Assembly (NCBI GenBank): GCA_030374805.1
Contig: JARGSG010000028.1
Location: 496,001 to 560,000 of the forward strand
Source: Gracilaria gracilis
Lineage: Eukaryota; Rhodophyta; Florideophyceae; Gracilariales; Gracilariaceae
Reading direction: 5' to 3'
DNA: 64,000 bases
Part shown: positions 45,903-55,604 of the stretch, piece by piece
How the letters are laid out: each line of letters opens with the position of its first letter
How positions within the stretch are numbered: position 1 is the stretch's first letter
The notes under the pieces: generated by a model
The model's database searches: none
Told to the model about the DNA's origin: nothing
The model's input: only the letters and a program-made list of their open reading frames with translations
Made by a program: the position numbers and the translations under genes

Positions 45903-48391
45903 ATGGCGCCTCTGAACCATAAAAGGGGGCGGGAGTCAGCGCGATCGAAGAGGAACAGCGAGTGGTCAGAAATGGCGCCGAGTACGCGAGGAAGAGGAAA
46001 GGCAAAGGTCTCCACGCCTCGTAGGCCGACATCGCGTTCCGAGCGGGGAACACCGCGTGCGATGAAGAAGAACACGAGTACTCCCGCGCCACATAAGGTA
46101 AAAGGTGGCGACTCTGTATCTTTGTTCATGAGCCTTGGAAAGGACAAGAACAGGGTTGAAGTTGGTACGGCGGAAGTACGTGGCGTGGGGCCTGCTGGTG
46201 GTACCGGGAAGAAGAGGCTCTGCCGTTCGCTGCATGGCCATCTTCTAAGCGCCACTGCCTTAGAGGGTGAGGATTTGGTGGTTATCTAGAAGACGAATAT
46301 TTCAAGTCACCTAGACGCGAAGTACCCTTACCGTTTCCAAGTTCCGGAGGATCCCCCGAGTACGCTCGCCGAATTGTTTCGGCTGGATTGTATGCCTGGG
46401 ATACGTCGATGATGGCCTCAGTTGAGATACCGCAGAGTACAACTTCGCAACCCACTCCCCGCCCTGGGGCCGGGAAGTCGTCCACCTCTTAGCCTGAGAG
46501 TGAAGATGTTGAGGAGGTCAAAGAATCGGCTGAGCATTTCTCTAAAACCGCCAAACTCCGGTCTCTACCAACGAGAAGAGGAGGGCGAGAAGGTTCTAAA
46601 GGTATGAAGAAACCAGTGGGAGCAATTGAGAGGATTAACATTGTGGATGACTCCGATGACGATGTTGTGGAGGTTATTGGGACTAATAAGGCTTCTCTGG
46701 GTGGAACTGAGGGGGATTTGTTCCATGAAGGTGATAGACTTCCGTCGGATGAGGTGGAAACCACGCTTCCGCTACCGAAGATATTCCTCGCCGACTATGT
46801 TCAGCAGCGGTTGACGACGGATATCGAGATGATTGAAATGCCGAAGAAAACGGTTTGAAGTGTGAACCTCGCGCAAAAGGAGGCCACGAAGATGAAGTGC
46901 CGCAACTTTGGTTGGCTTCCATCCCCTTGTTCGATTGCCGTTACACTTGTAGGCGAATTGGGTGCGAGTGACATCGTTGACGGGAGACTTGTGCTGCCTG
47001 TAATACTTATAGACGGATATCACCGCTTTATTGTGTTACAGGACCTGCGTGAGGAAGGAGGGAAGTGGGAGGATATAGTGAAGTCTCTGGATGTTGTGTT
47101 ATGGAGGAGGAAAGATGGTAATCCGATGGTCATGAATGAAGTGCTAGGACTTGGCAATCTCCTGAACGAGATGAGCTCCAATGTTCTGAAGATGTCTTTC
47201 GCAGACAAATTTCACAGAACGGTGTCCTTCGTTGAAAACATCATTGACGAAGGAGGAGTGGATGTGAGGAAGGTGACGCCGAAACAGATAGCGGGCGCGT
47301 TGAAAAGAAGTGGGGTTATCGGGGACTATAGTATGCGTCACTTGAATCGCTTTGCGGCACTGGCTCTGAAGTTTGTGCAAAGCGAGGGGCTTCTCCAATT
47401 CTTTGAGAAGGTGTATGAGGACGGGCCGCCGCTGACGCTCAAACATGTGTCCAGTGACCTCCTTATGGGACTCGCAGATGGGCAATTCCGTTTCGTCGTC
47501 CGTTGCTTGCAATGGCATGTGCGACTGAGAATGTTCTCTGCAGGGAGGACAGGCCGTTTTGAGGATATGAGGAAGCACTTCTTTCAGTGTGCTATTGGTA
47601 TGTTTAAGCTTTGCGACATGACTGCCAAGAGGAAGAAGATGACAGTTGAGAAATTGATGCAATTGATGCAGACGGTTCTCAAGATTGGAGGAAAGGGGGT
47701 ATCTGTCTTGGAATATCTCGGGAAGCAAACAGCCAAAATGAAGCTCGAGGGATCAAAGCGTTTGTGGGACGGGATGGTGTCTAGGACGGTGAAGACTGAA
47801 GGTAACAAGCTGGAACAACACTTTAAAGTACCGCTGCAAAGTTCAGAGGAGGAGGAGTTTGTAGAGGAGGTTATTGAAGAGGTTCTAGAACCAGAGGGGA
47901 CGGCCAGGGTTCCATCTGCTGAGGTGGAGAACGATCCCATGGTGGTGGAAAGCCCTGAACCGGAACCACAGGTGTTAAGACGTAGCACAAGACGTAAGGT
48001 GGTTCCTGGTCGTTTGGGAGAAGAGGAGGTTGGACGGGTTGTGGAGAAGAAAAGGAAAACGAGAAAGAGAACTTCTGTGGTGCTTACTGACGACGAGGAT
48101 GAAGATGATGTGCAACCTGCTCCGAAGCGAAGAAGGAAGGTTACGGTGAACACATCTTCTGTAAACATACCTCTGGAGGTTGTTAACCTGTTCAGTAAAA
48201 TGACGAGGACTGCATTGAAGAAGTTCTTTAAGGAGCAGAAAATCAATGGGATTTCGTCCAGTGAGGGCGAGGAGGAGAGTGATAGTGGTGAGAAGGATAG
48301 TGGATTTGTTGGGGATGAACTGGGGAGGAAGGTAAAGGAGGAATGCGTATCTTTGGGGATAACAATCCGGATGTTCTCCCGAAGGGGATGA
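45903..48391 (+). pseudogene. ParB-fold DNA-binding protein with nuclear signals
   Basis: Plus-strand gene of about 830 codons. The start at 45,903 is inferred from the basic leader that follows. Residues 1-300 are a basic, Ser/Pro/Glu-rich region. RLVLPVILIDGYHRFIVLQD (about 46,985-47,045) matches the ParB/sulfiredoxin fold's IDGxHR core. PKQIAGALKRSGVIGDYSMR (about 47,280-47,340) resembles the helix-turn-helix that follows it in ParB proteins. The C-terminal third is acidic with basic runs (KKRKTRKRTS, PAPKRRRKV) that look like nuclear localisation signals. Broken by a frame change near 46,280, a TAG at 46,490 and a TGA at 46,856. The last 49 bases overlap the next gene in another frame, so the two may originally have been one protein. 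Confidence 0.6.
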
Positions 48392-49782
48392 AGACAGCTG
48401 GAGAGTACACCGGGGGATCGGATGTGTCGTGGACGAATATGGTGAGTGCACTGCCGAGTGAGTGGCGGGGAGGGAAGAGTGCTGTGATAAACCGGCACCC
48501 GTGGATGAATATGCTCCACCTACGAAAGCAGCATAGGGCAGGGTGTTTAACGGTGAAGAATTTGAGGGCGGTGCATCACGCGCTGTACTGGCATGCAGCC
48601 CGGAATATGCACAAAGAACTGGGGACTACGAAGGAACCAGTTCTTGGGGTGAAGCTTCCGTTGAAGGGAAAGACGAAAGGGGAGGAGAAGGCTCTTTGGA
48701 TGGCGGCGATAAAGAGGGATGACCTCGCGCGAGAGTATTTTGCCGCGAAGAGAATGGAGTTGATGGAGAGAGGATTCTGTGTGCTGGAAGAATTTGGAAG
48801 TGGCGAAGGCATGTCAGATGAGGCGAAGAAGAGGGGGGTGGTGTTGGATGAAGATGTGACAGACAGTATGTTGGAGTTCTTTCACAAGGATTTCTTGGAA
48901 CCGCCGGACCTTAATTTCAAGGAGAACCGCAAGAGATGGAACCCTATCATCAATGCGGGAGATAATAAGGACGCGAAGAATAGAATGCAGGGCATTGGGC
49001 GATACATTACCACGAAGAAGGGGATTGTGGATTATATGGAATCGGATGAGAAGAATGTGATCATGGTGAGAAAGAGGGCGTTGTTTGATGCTAGGTTTGG
49101 GCAGATAGAAGCCGCTCTTCGTCTGTGTAACAACAGTAGGGCGAAGAAGAGGATGTATGCGCCGGAAACAGGAGGACGTGTGTTGTGTAAGGGGGAGGGA
49201 TGCCCGAGGCAGGTGTTGCACACGGATTTCCGAGGGTTGACGAATATGTAGAAGAACAATGGGGAGATTCCACGATTCTTCATGATGGCCTCCGGGGGGA
49301 GCTCTTTTATGATATGGGTATGTGAGAGGTCACATAATATATATGTGCCGGATGACAAGAGTTTGAAGAGGCTGTCTCGTACGATGGTTGTGAAGAAGTT
49401 CAGGGTTCCACCGTACTCCATGTTAATTGGAAGGGGAGATGTGTTTCATGCTGGGGCTGGGTACATGGATGCGCTGGTGAAAGAGAATTGTCTACGGTAT
49501 CATATGTACTTTGTGCCCGAGGGATACAAGCTCCCTGATGCGGTGCACAGGCAGCCTGCTTTTCGGCCCAAATTCTTAGATGAAGAATTTGGACTCGGGG
49601 AAGACCCGAACGACCAGCTGGACGAGGAGGAAAGTTCTGTGAGCAACTTTGAAATGGAGGAAGAGGAAGTTGGAGAGGAGGATTACGAAGAGGAAGATGA
49701 CGAGGTACAAGGCAACAAGGCTGATAACACGGATGGGGACTACGAGGAGGGACCGATGATAATGGATTATGAGGAGGACTAG
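48343..49782 (+). pseudogene. 2-oxoglutarate/Fe(II) dioxygenase-like protein
   Basis: 480 codons in one frame, interrupted only by an in-frame TAG at 49,249-49,251. Residues 137-150 (RMELMERGFCVLEE) look like the first strand-helix of a double-stranded beta-helix oxygenase. H293 and D295 (VLHTDF) fit the HxD iron motif. The region GRGDVFHAGAGYM supplies H369, and LRYHMYFVPEGY supplies R385, which would bind 2-oxoglutarate. The tail is highly acidic. Fungal KDZ transposons carry TET/JBP oxygenases of this fold that oxidise methylated bases. Whether this one is TET/JBP-like cannot be settled by eye; a protein or small-molecule hydroxylase remains possible. Confidence 0.6.
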
Positions 49783-49985
49783 ATAAAACATGTAGGGCGT
49801 GTAGTGTTATGTTTGTGAGAGTGAGGTGACTAGACTAGTACTGAGAAATGAACGAATGTTTTGATATAATGTGAGCATAAAAGGATTGTTGAAGAAAGAA
49901 AATGAGTTACAATGCGTGGGGTAAGGAGAGAGAGTATTGTGCGTAAATATCTTTTTTACAAAATGAGACCAAAGTAGTACTGGTA
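49783..49985. other. Convergent spacer
   Basis: About 200 AT-rich bases between the dioxygenase-like gene (+) and an unknown gene (-). No gene; probable 3' ends of both transcripts. Confidence 0.5.
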
Positions 49986-51266
49986 CTAAAAGAAAATGTC
50001 TTTTCTAAGGACATTGACATAGTTGGTGTGAAAAGGGGCAGGGTCAGCCAAGCCCGCTCTCCTGGTATCCTCGGAGGAAAGGTATAAGTAAGCATTTCTG
50101 AATTCGTACTCAGAGAATGAGGCGTGGAAAGAGGTAAGAGTGCTGCCGTAGGCTAGGAGAGATTGTACTGTGGAGGGGATATTGTATGAGATAGCTGTGT
50201 TGGAGGAGACTATGCCGAGTAGTTCCTTCATTATCTTTGAGACTATAATATTGTAGTGGGTGGCCACGTTATGCATGGTAATGAAGCCGTGGGAGGAACC
50301 AACTAGGTTGAATGAAGAGATCCAGACCAGCTTTTCGTAGTAGGATTTAGAGAAGGCGTCTTAGTCAACGATATTGCAAGTGAGACCTGCGTTAAAGAAG
50401 CGTTGTGCTAGTGCGAAAGCCCATTTTCTGGTAACAGTTGTGAGGCCGTTGGGAGTAAGAGGGGTGACGCCATTCTGTAGAGGTGCAGCGAGAGTGGGTA
50501 CGGCGATGTAAAGAACTGCTCGTGTGGTGTAATGAAGACCATGTTTTGAAAGAATGAGAAGAATGTGGCCGTTCTGAATTAAGACCAAGTCTTGTCTGCG
50601 AGATGGGGGGCAGGAGCGAATTACTGTTTCCAACAAGTTGCTCCTGCCGCAGAAGAAAATGGGACCTTGCGAAATGCTGTGTGCGGCTATGAAAATCTTG
50701 GATTGAAAGAATGGTATCTTGAGGGGTACTGTGGTCGTAAAGCATGGAAAAAATGCGGCCTCTGCGCACAACAATAGCTGGGATGTGGGAAGAGCGGAGA
50801 GAAGAGGAAGGCGAGGTCATTGTGTCGAATTTGTTGGATGCTGTGAGGAGATATTGTGATACAGGAGAGGAAGGGAGAGATGCTTAAGTAGAGAACGGCG
50901 TTGCCGATGTATAAATCGATGAAGTGGTTTCAGAGGGAAAGATAATTTTTATGACTAAGTAGTGGAAAGAATGAGGTAGGTAGGTATGTAGAGATTAGGA
51001 CTGATGAATGTGTTTATGAAAAGAGATGTGTCGAAATGAAGTATAATGGGGAAGATGTAATGGTAAGGAGTTAAGGAACGGGCGCTGTGGATTGGTTTTG
51101 TGGGATGATACTGAAAGGAAAAAAAGAAAATATGGAAATATCTGAGAGAAATGGAGTTTTGGGGGAATGGCGGGAAATTAAGGTATAGGAAATTGTGATA
51201 CAAATAGGCCTCTGGGGTAGAGGGGTGTGTGGCCACGACTGTAACGGCTGTGATCAGGGGTGGCAA
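49986..51266 (-). pseudogene. Cargo gene of unknown function
   Basis: Minus-strand coding stretch best supported at 49,986-50,774: RQDLVLIQNGHILLILSKHG, KWAFALAQRFFNAGLTCNIV and LLAYGSTLTSFHASFSEYEF, with one in-frame TAA at 50,361. Upstream, related open sequence continues to about 51,230 (FPPFPQNSISLRYFHIFFFS) after stops and a frame change near 50,780-50,950. Rich in Phe, Ile, Leu, Tyr and Ser, with some hydrophobic runs. No family recognised. The minus strand here has few purines, so open frames arise easily; the case for coding is the protein-like residue mix. Confidence 0.4.
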
Positions 51267-51318
51267 GGACGAGGGTTGTGGTAAGTCGCTCAGGCCTGTT
51301 CAAGTCGTTTATCGACGG

Positions 51319-52293
51319 ATGCCGTCTTTTCTCGGGATGTCGAATGGATACGTTAGTGACGAGGAGCTAATGGCTCTGCTGCATAGAACGGAAGTGCCAG
51401 AGACGCCGCCGTGGAAGGAAGGAGGGGATACTGAGGGGGTTTGTGTGAGTCAGAGGGTTTGTAATGGGGATGGAGGAGGCGGTAGAGGTGATGGGGATGG
51501 GAATGGAGGAAGAAAACCGGAGAGAAGGTTTATGGGCGAGATAGAGGAACAGGTGAGGAAGCTTGGGGGGAGTTTGAAGGAGCACTTCGACGACATGCTG
51601 TCGGAGATGGCGTCAGACATGGGAGGGGTGGTGCTGAGTGTGTCGGAGGTTGGGGTGCCGATGGAATTGATTTCGACGATTCGGAAAAGGATGAAGTTGA
51701 CTGGGGTGGGGGCTGTGGGACATGTGAATGGGATGCTGGAGTGCGTGGGGAGAAAGATCGGGAGGCTGCGAAAGGGGAATATGGGGCTGAAGGGTAGGGT
51801 TGAAGTGTTGGAGGAGCAAGTGGGACAGGTGGAGAAGGCGTGCAAATTGCTGATGGAGTTGAAGGAAATGGTGAGGTGAGGGGGAGTAGGGGTAGGAGAG
51901 GGAGCAGGTAAAGGGTCGCCGGTGACGCCTGGTTCTCGGGGTGGGCGGGGGAGTGTGAGGCAGAGGGGGGGAGAAGAGAAGGGAGGAGAAGGTGTGGGCA
52001 GTCGACTCATGAAGAGGAGGAAGTGTGGGGTGATGGTGGACGAGGACGGGAAGGTGTTTATGCCGCCGCAGCTGCCGGGTGAGGCGCCGTTGGTGGGTTT
52101 CGGGAGTGCGGCGGCGGCTGTGAGGACGGGGGAGCGTATATTGGAGGAGCAGGAGGAGAAGAGGCTGGGAGGGGTTGGAAGCCGCTTTGGGGCTAGGAGG
52201 TTGTACCAGAATGGGGAGAGTTGTACGCTGGACTTCTTTACCTTGACGTTTAGGGAAACTGAGACTCAGGATTCGAATGCCGAGTTGGAATAA
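51319..52293 (+). pseudogene. Cargo coiled-coil protein
   Basis: One frame of about 325 codons, with a single in-frame TGA at 51,877-51,879, where Arg (CGA) would read through. The start ATG at 51,319 is the first in frame. Residues near 51,530-51,640 and 51,750-51,875 have heptad-like Leu/Val spacing (MGLKGRVEVLEEQVGQVEKA). The C-terminal part has LMKRRKCGVMVDEDGKVFMP and a closing CTLDFFTLTF. No enzymatic motif. It may be a structural or DNA-end partner of the transposase; this is inference from its position next to the right end. Confidence 0.5.
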
Positions 52294-52464
52294 ACCAGCG
52301 CTGGTGACCCGAGAGTAAATTTTTTGAGGGACTTTGACGACTGCAAAGAATGTGAGGTAACGGGCAGTGGCGCACGAACTGCAAACCAGCATACAACTTC
52401 AACAAATGGAGTTCAACTGCGGCACGTGGAAATCGCATATCCAAAAATTTTTTTTTGCCTTGCC

Positions 52465-52560
52465 AACTAGCGCAATCTACGAAATTGCTAGTTTTTTCGG
52501 AGTTTTATTTTCATAACTAGCCATCTAGCATACTAAACTAGCATTCCGAGAACACCGACG
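52465..52560. repeat. Right terminal inverted repeat and subterminal motifs
   Basis: The terminal repeat is 52,536-52,560, ending AACACCGACG. Subterminal AACTAGC/GCTAGTT words lie at 52,465, 52,487, 52,515 and 52,536. The segment GCTAGTTTTTTCG at 52,487 closely matches 33,776 at the other end. Confidence 0.8.
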
Positions 52561-53007
52561 CATCCCTCGCGGGGGCACTCTCGACCACCTCATGGAGGGC
52601 TCGAAATTCCCCCACAAGGGCATTGGGGGCGGCACGCAGAGTGCGTACCTGGTCCTCCAGGGAATTCCCCTTGGCAGGTTGCTGGCATCCTCACGGCGAG
52701 GTAAGGATCTCGAAACAGCGGCTGCTGGCTGGGACGCCAAAGGCGGACCAGTAGCGACTGGAGCAGACCCGGTAACAGACCTAGAGCTGGCCAACGAGGG
52801 CAAAGGAAGGTACCGGGATTCCCGGTGTTGGCTCGAAGTCCGAGAGGAAACCTTCGCGGCGAGGGTAGAACCAGCCCGAATCGGTATTTTAGAAACCACC
52901 CGATAATCGGGAACATACCCATCATAACGAGAGCGGCTGCTGGTTACTGCCGGCTTCGCCCCAGATGGCTTCCGAGACATCGATGAGACCGTTAAACAGG
53001 AGTACAC
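52561..53007 (-). other. Gag start of gypsy B (fossil part)
   Basis: Ser/Pro/Arg-rich start of gag, cut from its continuation at 33,649 by the KDZ-like element. A CA shared by both sides is the target duplication. Confidence 0.7.
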
Positions 53008-53086
53008 GGAATCTTCCGGACACAGTAGAAATCACCTCAAAAAGAGGAAAAGCCAACAGACAAGCTTCTAGGTCTGGAGACCAGTT

Positions 53087-53858
53087 TGTAGTGCAATGCC
53101 CCAATGGGGAAAGAACCACGAATACGTTCGGGATCTTCCTCAGGCGAGGCAGCACAGTAGCAAAGCCCTTCCATGGATGATACGACTGAATCGGTTTGTA
53201 AGGCCGAGGCCACCCTTCACGTTAGGCATAGGAAGGTAAACCAGAAGCTGGAATCCGTGTAAACGGTGAGTGCGTATCCTCAGATGAGGCGGTGTTCGAC
53301 AGGGGTGGCAAGTGTAGACAGGTGTCAGCACAAGCCGCGGGTCGCGGAGAACAACCCGAAAAAGGGGAAAAGAGGAAAGGGAAGTCACAAGAGTGACGGA
53401 GAGAAACGGCAAAGCCGGGCAAATCCTTATACAAGGCGAACGCGACAAATAGTGGTGTAATACTCCCACAATTGGGTTAGTTTGGTTGACGCAGGGTGGG
53501 TAGACGGTCCGTATGCTACAGGATATCCCTCCGAGGAGGAGTTGAATACCGCCGAAGGCGAAGAGTCTAGAGCGAACCCTGGTCGGGGAGATTTACTTAG
53601 TGGCGGGGCCCAGTTGCCCTGACACTATATAGTGTGTAGCTAACCTCCCGTACTGTACGGCAAATACTCTAATAATCTAGAACACTCCCATGAAGGGTGC
53701 AGAATTACCAGCAATGCTGTGCCAACCTCCTGGACTCTGCCGTTTCCCACGTGTCCCATGCACCAACGTGGCCATCGTATGTACTCATAATTAACCCCAC
53801 CGACACGTCGGAAAATAACTAAGTCACGGGAATCCCTCAAGGAGGGCGTTGAACTTCA
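53087..53858 (-). repeat. 5' LTR of gypsy B
   Basis: Direct copy of 22,909-23,680. It is followed on the minus strand, two bases in, by CTGGTCTCCAGACC, where the tRNA primer-binding site should lie. Confidence 0.9.
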
Positions 53859-54050
53859 AGAATGGTGGTTCAAGACTTTAGCGATGCATTCATCTTTTGT
53901 ATCCTTCAGAGCAAAACGATTGCTTTTTGTAGGGTTATTGATCAGGTTGATCCTGTGTACCCAGTAATTGATGGTGCAAACCGGGATGCGAAAACGTTCA
54001 CTTGCTTTTTGACATGACACTGTCCCGTCTCTGATTGCGTAGATAGCCAT
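53859..54050 (-). pseudogene. pogo/Tigger transposase 1, N-terminal HTH
   Basis: Psq/CENP-B type helix-turn-helix: SCQKASERFRIPVCTINYWV (about 53,955-54,015). It is the missing N-terminus of the pogo gene at 21,405-22,908. The two halves meet in register when the gypsy element and one target duplication are set aside. Confidence 0.75.
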
Positions 54051-55176
54051 GCCTCATTTATCTTGAAACGCACATGCGACGGGCACGAACGAGAAAGCAG
54101 TTGTCTGCCCTTCGGTGCACAAGTTTACACTTGGGGCAGAGATGTGTGGGTTCGAGCGACTGGGTTCATTTGCGGTGGGATGGCATTGTTTGAAGGATCT
54201 TTGTATGTAAAACGTTGTGGTCAGCGTCTGCGGTTGAGATCTGGGGTGGGAGAAACAGAAAAGTCTTGACGTCTTTATACCATGCCTTCTTAGCTTGTAG
54301 TTCTAGGTTATGATGGCTGTGTAATGTGTTCTTGTATCTTCAGACTCTAGAAAAATGCAGGTAAACTTTGAGTCTGGACTTCTTTCTTGTCTGTTGGTTG
54401 TTTTGATTGTCTCTGTTCGTCGACATGACAAACTATTGGCTGCATCAACAGAAATGTAGACAACTATTTTGCTGCAGTTTGTATGATTTCATTGTCAGAA
54501 GGAGGGAAAGAGGCCTGAATTTGACCAACGCATGTCGACATAACAAAATCTACTGTTTCTATGTCGCTCGAGGAAAGGGGACACTAATCTCAGATAACTA
54601 TTGTGCTGATTGTGTATTTTAACTGTATAATCTGAGACGAAATATTATGGAGTGGGGCACAACAATACAAAAGTCGGACAAGGTCGGAATGTTTTAGACC
54701 TTTGAAAAAAACGAACCAGAATTTTCCTTGCTTTCTAGATGGAATTCTTTCTCTTTGGCTCAAGAGTTGAACACCCCTTGAGTAATTTAGTTTCGGCACT
54801 GATGCCCTCAAAAATTGCGCTTTTTGGTGTTCAACGTTAACCCTTTTTTGTACATGATCGAGCCTGCCCTACAGTAGCCGTTCAGAAAATAATGCGACAA
54901 GGCGCCAAAATTTCAGGAACCATCTTCACTGAAACGGTCATAACTTTGGAGCGCGCGCGCCAATAACAGTCTCACTAAAGCCAACCGCTCCGGAAAAGAT
55001 CGAGGCTTCACCAGAGAACACTTTCTTTACTAGAATGAATCGCAAGACAACGTCAGCGGGACACTATGAACCGCTCAACACAGCGTCCAAAACCACTGTC
55101 CAATAATCCGACAAAAAATATGCGCCTCCCAAGAAACTTCCGCAGCGCATGCTAACACAAGCCACCAAAGGCCACT
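54051..55176. other. No gene seen
   Basis: About 1.1 kb between two pogo-like genes. It should hold the 5' end of pogo 1 and the 3' end of pogo 2. Open frames at 54,407-54,622 (+) and 54,590-54,811 (-) have no recognisable motif. A short GCGCGCGCGC run lies near 54,952. Confidence 0.35.
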
Positions 55177-55517
55177 TTAACAACCAATAAATGTCTGCTG
55201 CTCCTCTTGCTCCACAACATGTCGTACAAATTTGCGTGCCCTTGCGCGGCGCTGAGCTCTTCGTAACGCGCGGTTCGCAAGCAACTGAGTGCGCATAATG
55301 GCTCTCCGCGGGGCAAGCTGCACTAAACGTCTAATATCTGCTTTCGTTTCCTTATAAGCCGCAGATATCTCCGCTGCCTCCCTCACGGTTTCTCTTCCGG
55401 CTCACAGGCCTCTCTGCGGCATGGTCCTAGTATAAAGAGCCTCCACAACCTTATCGTTCGCCACAACTGCACCAGACGTGGTGTCAATCCTTAGGTGCCC
55501 ATTCTCTTCCACGACAG
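55177..55517 (-). pseudogene. pogo/Tigger transposase 2, C-terminal tail
   Basis: Arg/Ala-rich helical tail (RALRRAQRRARARKFVRHVV) typical of the end of pogo-type transposases, with one TGA near 55,400. It is the continuation of the catalytic part at 60,225-61,150, from which it is parted by a copia element. Confidence 0.6.
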
Positions 55518-55604
55518 TGTGAGAGGAAGGCACTAGCTGGACTTTACTTCGATCTCGCTTGTCGTGCGCTTAAGTATCTTTTGACTCTTACTGTAATGTT
55601 TGAC
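55518..55604 (-). repeat. 3' LTR of the short-LTR copia
   Basis: 87-base direct repeat of 60,138-60,224 (begins TGTGAGAGGAAGG on the plus strand). On the minus strand it begins GTCAAACATTACAG and ends CTCTCACA. Confidence 0.8.

Larger units (their letters stand above)
33650..52560. mobile_element. 18.9-kb KDZ/Plavaka-like DNA transposon with DNA-modification cargo
   Basis: A DNA element of 18,911 bp inserted in the gag of gypsy B. Ends: 25-bp inverted repeats. Flanks: CA on both sides (33,648-33,649 and 52,561-52,562). Removing the element and one CA gives a site matching the sister gag at about 7,540. Layout: KDZ/Plavaka-like transposase (+), unknown gene (-), methyltransferase-SET gene (-), hairpin-rich centre, ParB-like gene (+), dioxygenase-like gene (+), unknown gene (-), coiled-coil gene (+). 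The plus strand is pyrimidine-rich in the left arm and purine-rich in the right arm, even where gene direction changes. Decayed: single stops and a few frameshifts per gene. No capsid, polymerase or integrase gene is seen. Confidence 0.8.
22909..53858 (-). mobile_element. Gypsy copy B, complete outline with LTRs (fossil)
   Basis: A Ty3/gypsy element on the minus strand. It is bounded by two 772-bp LTRs and interrupted by the 18.9-kb KDZ-like element, so its own length is about 12.0 kb. Parts, 5' to 3' on the minus strand: LTR, gag, protease, RT/RNase H, integrase, a low-complexity pol tail, an antisense gene, LTR. Flanks read AAAAT on the left (22,904-22,908) and AGAAT on the right (53,859-53,863), a 5-base target duplication with one change. 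The host pogo gene continues in register on both sides. By eye the LTRs differ at about 59 of 772 positions (7-8%), so it is moderately old. It is broken, with some breaks in most of its genes. Confidence 0.9.

Noticed and set aside
47584-48519. 311-codon minus-strand open frame opposite the ParB-like gene
   Set aside because: Its strand is so poor in purines that stops are rare. The protein is a Ser/Leu/Thr-rich mirror of the plus-strand coding sequence with no motif.
37555-51879. Alternative genetic code reading TAG or TGA as an amino acid
   Set aside because: TAA occurs in frame as well, several genes are also frameshifted, and unrelated elements show the same kind of stops. Ordinary decay explains it.
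33650-52560. Polinton, virophage or giant-virus fragment
   Set aside because: The multi-gene content and central skew raised the idea. I find no capsid, packaging ATPase, protease, family B polymerase or integrase, and a transposase with matching terminal repeats is present.
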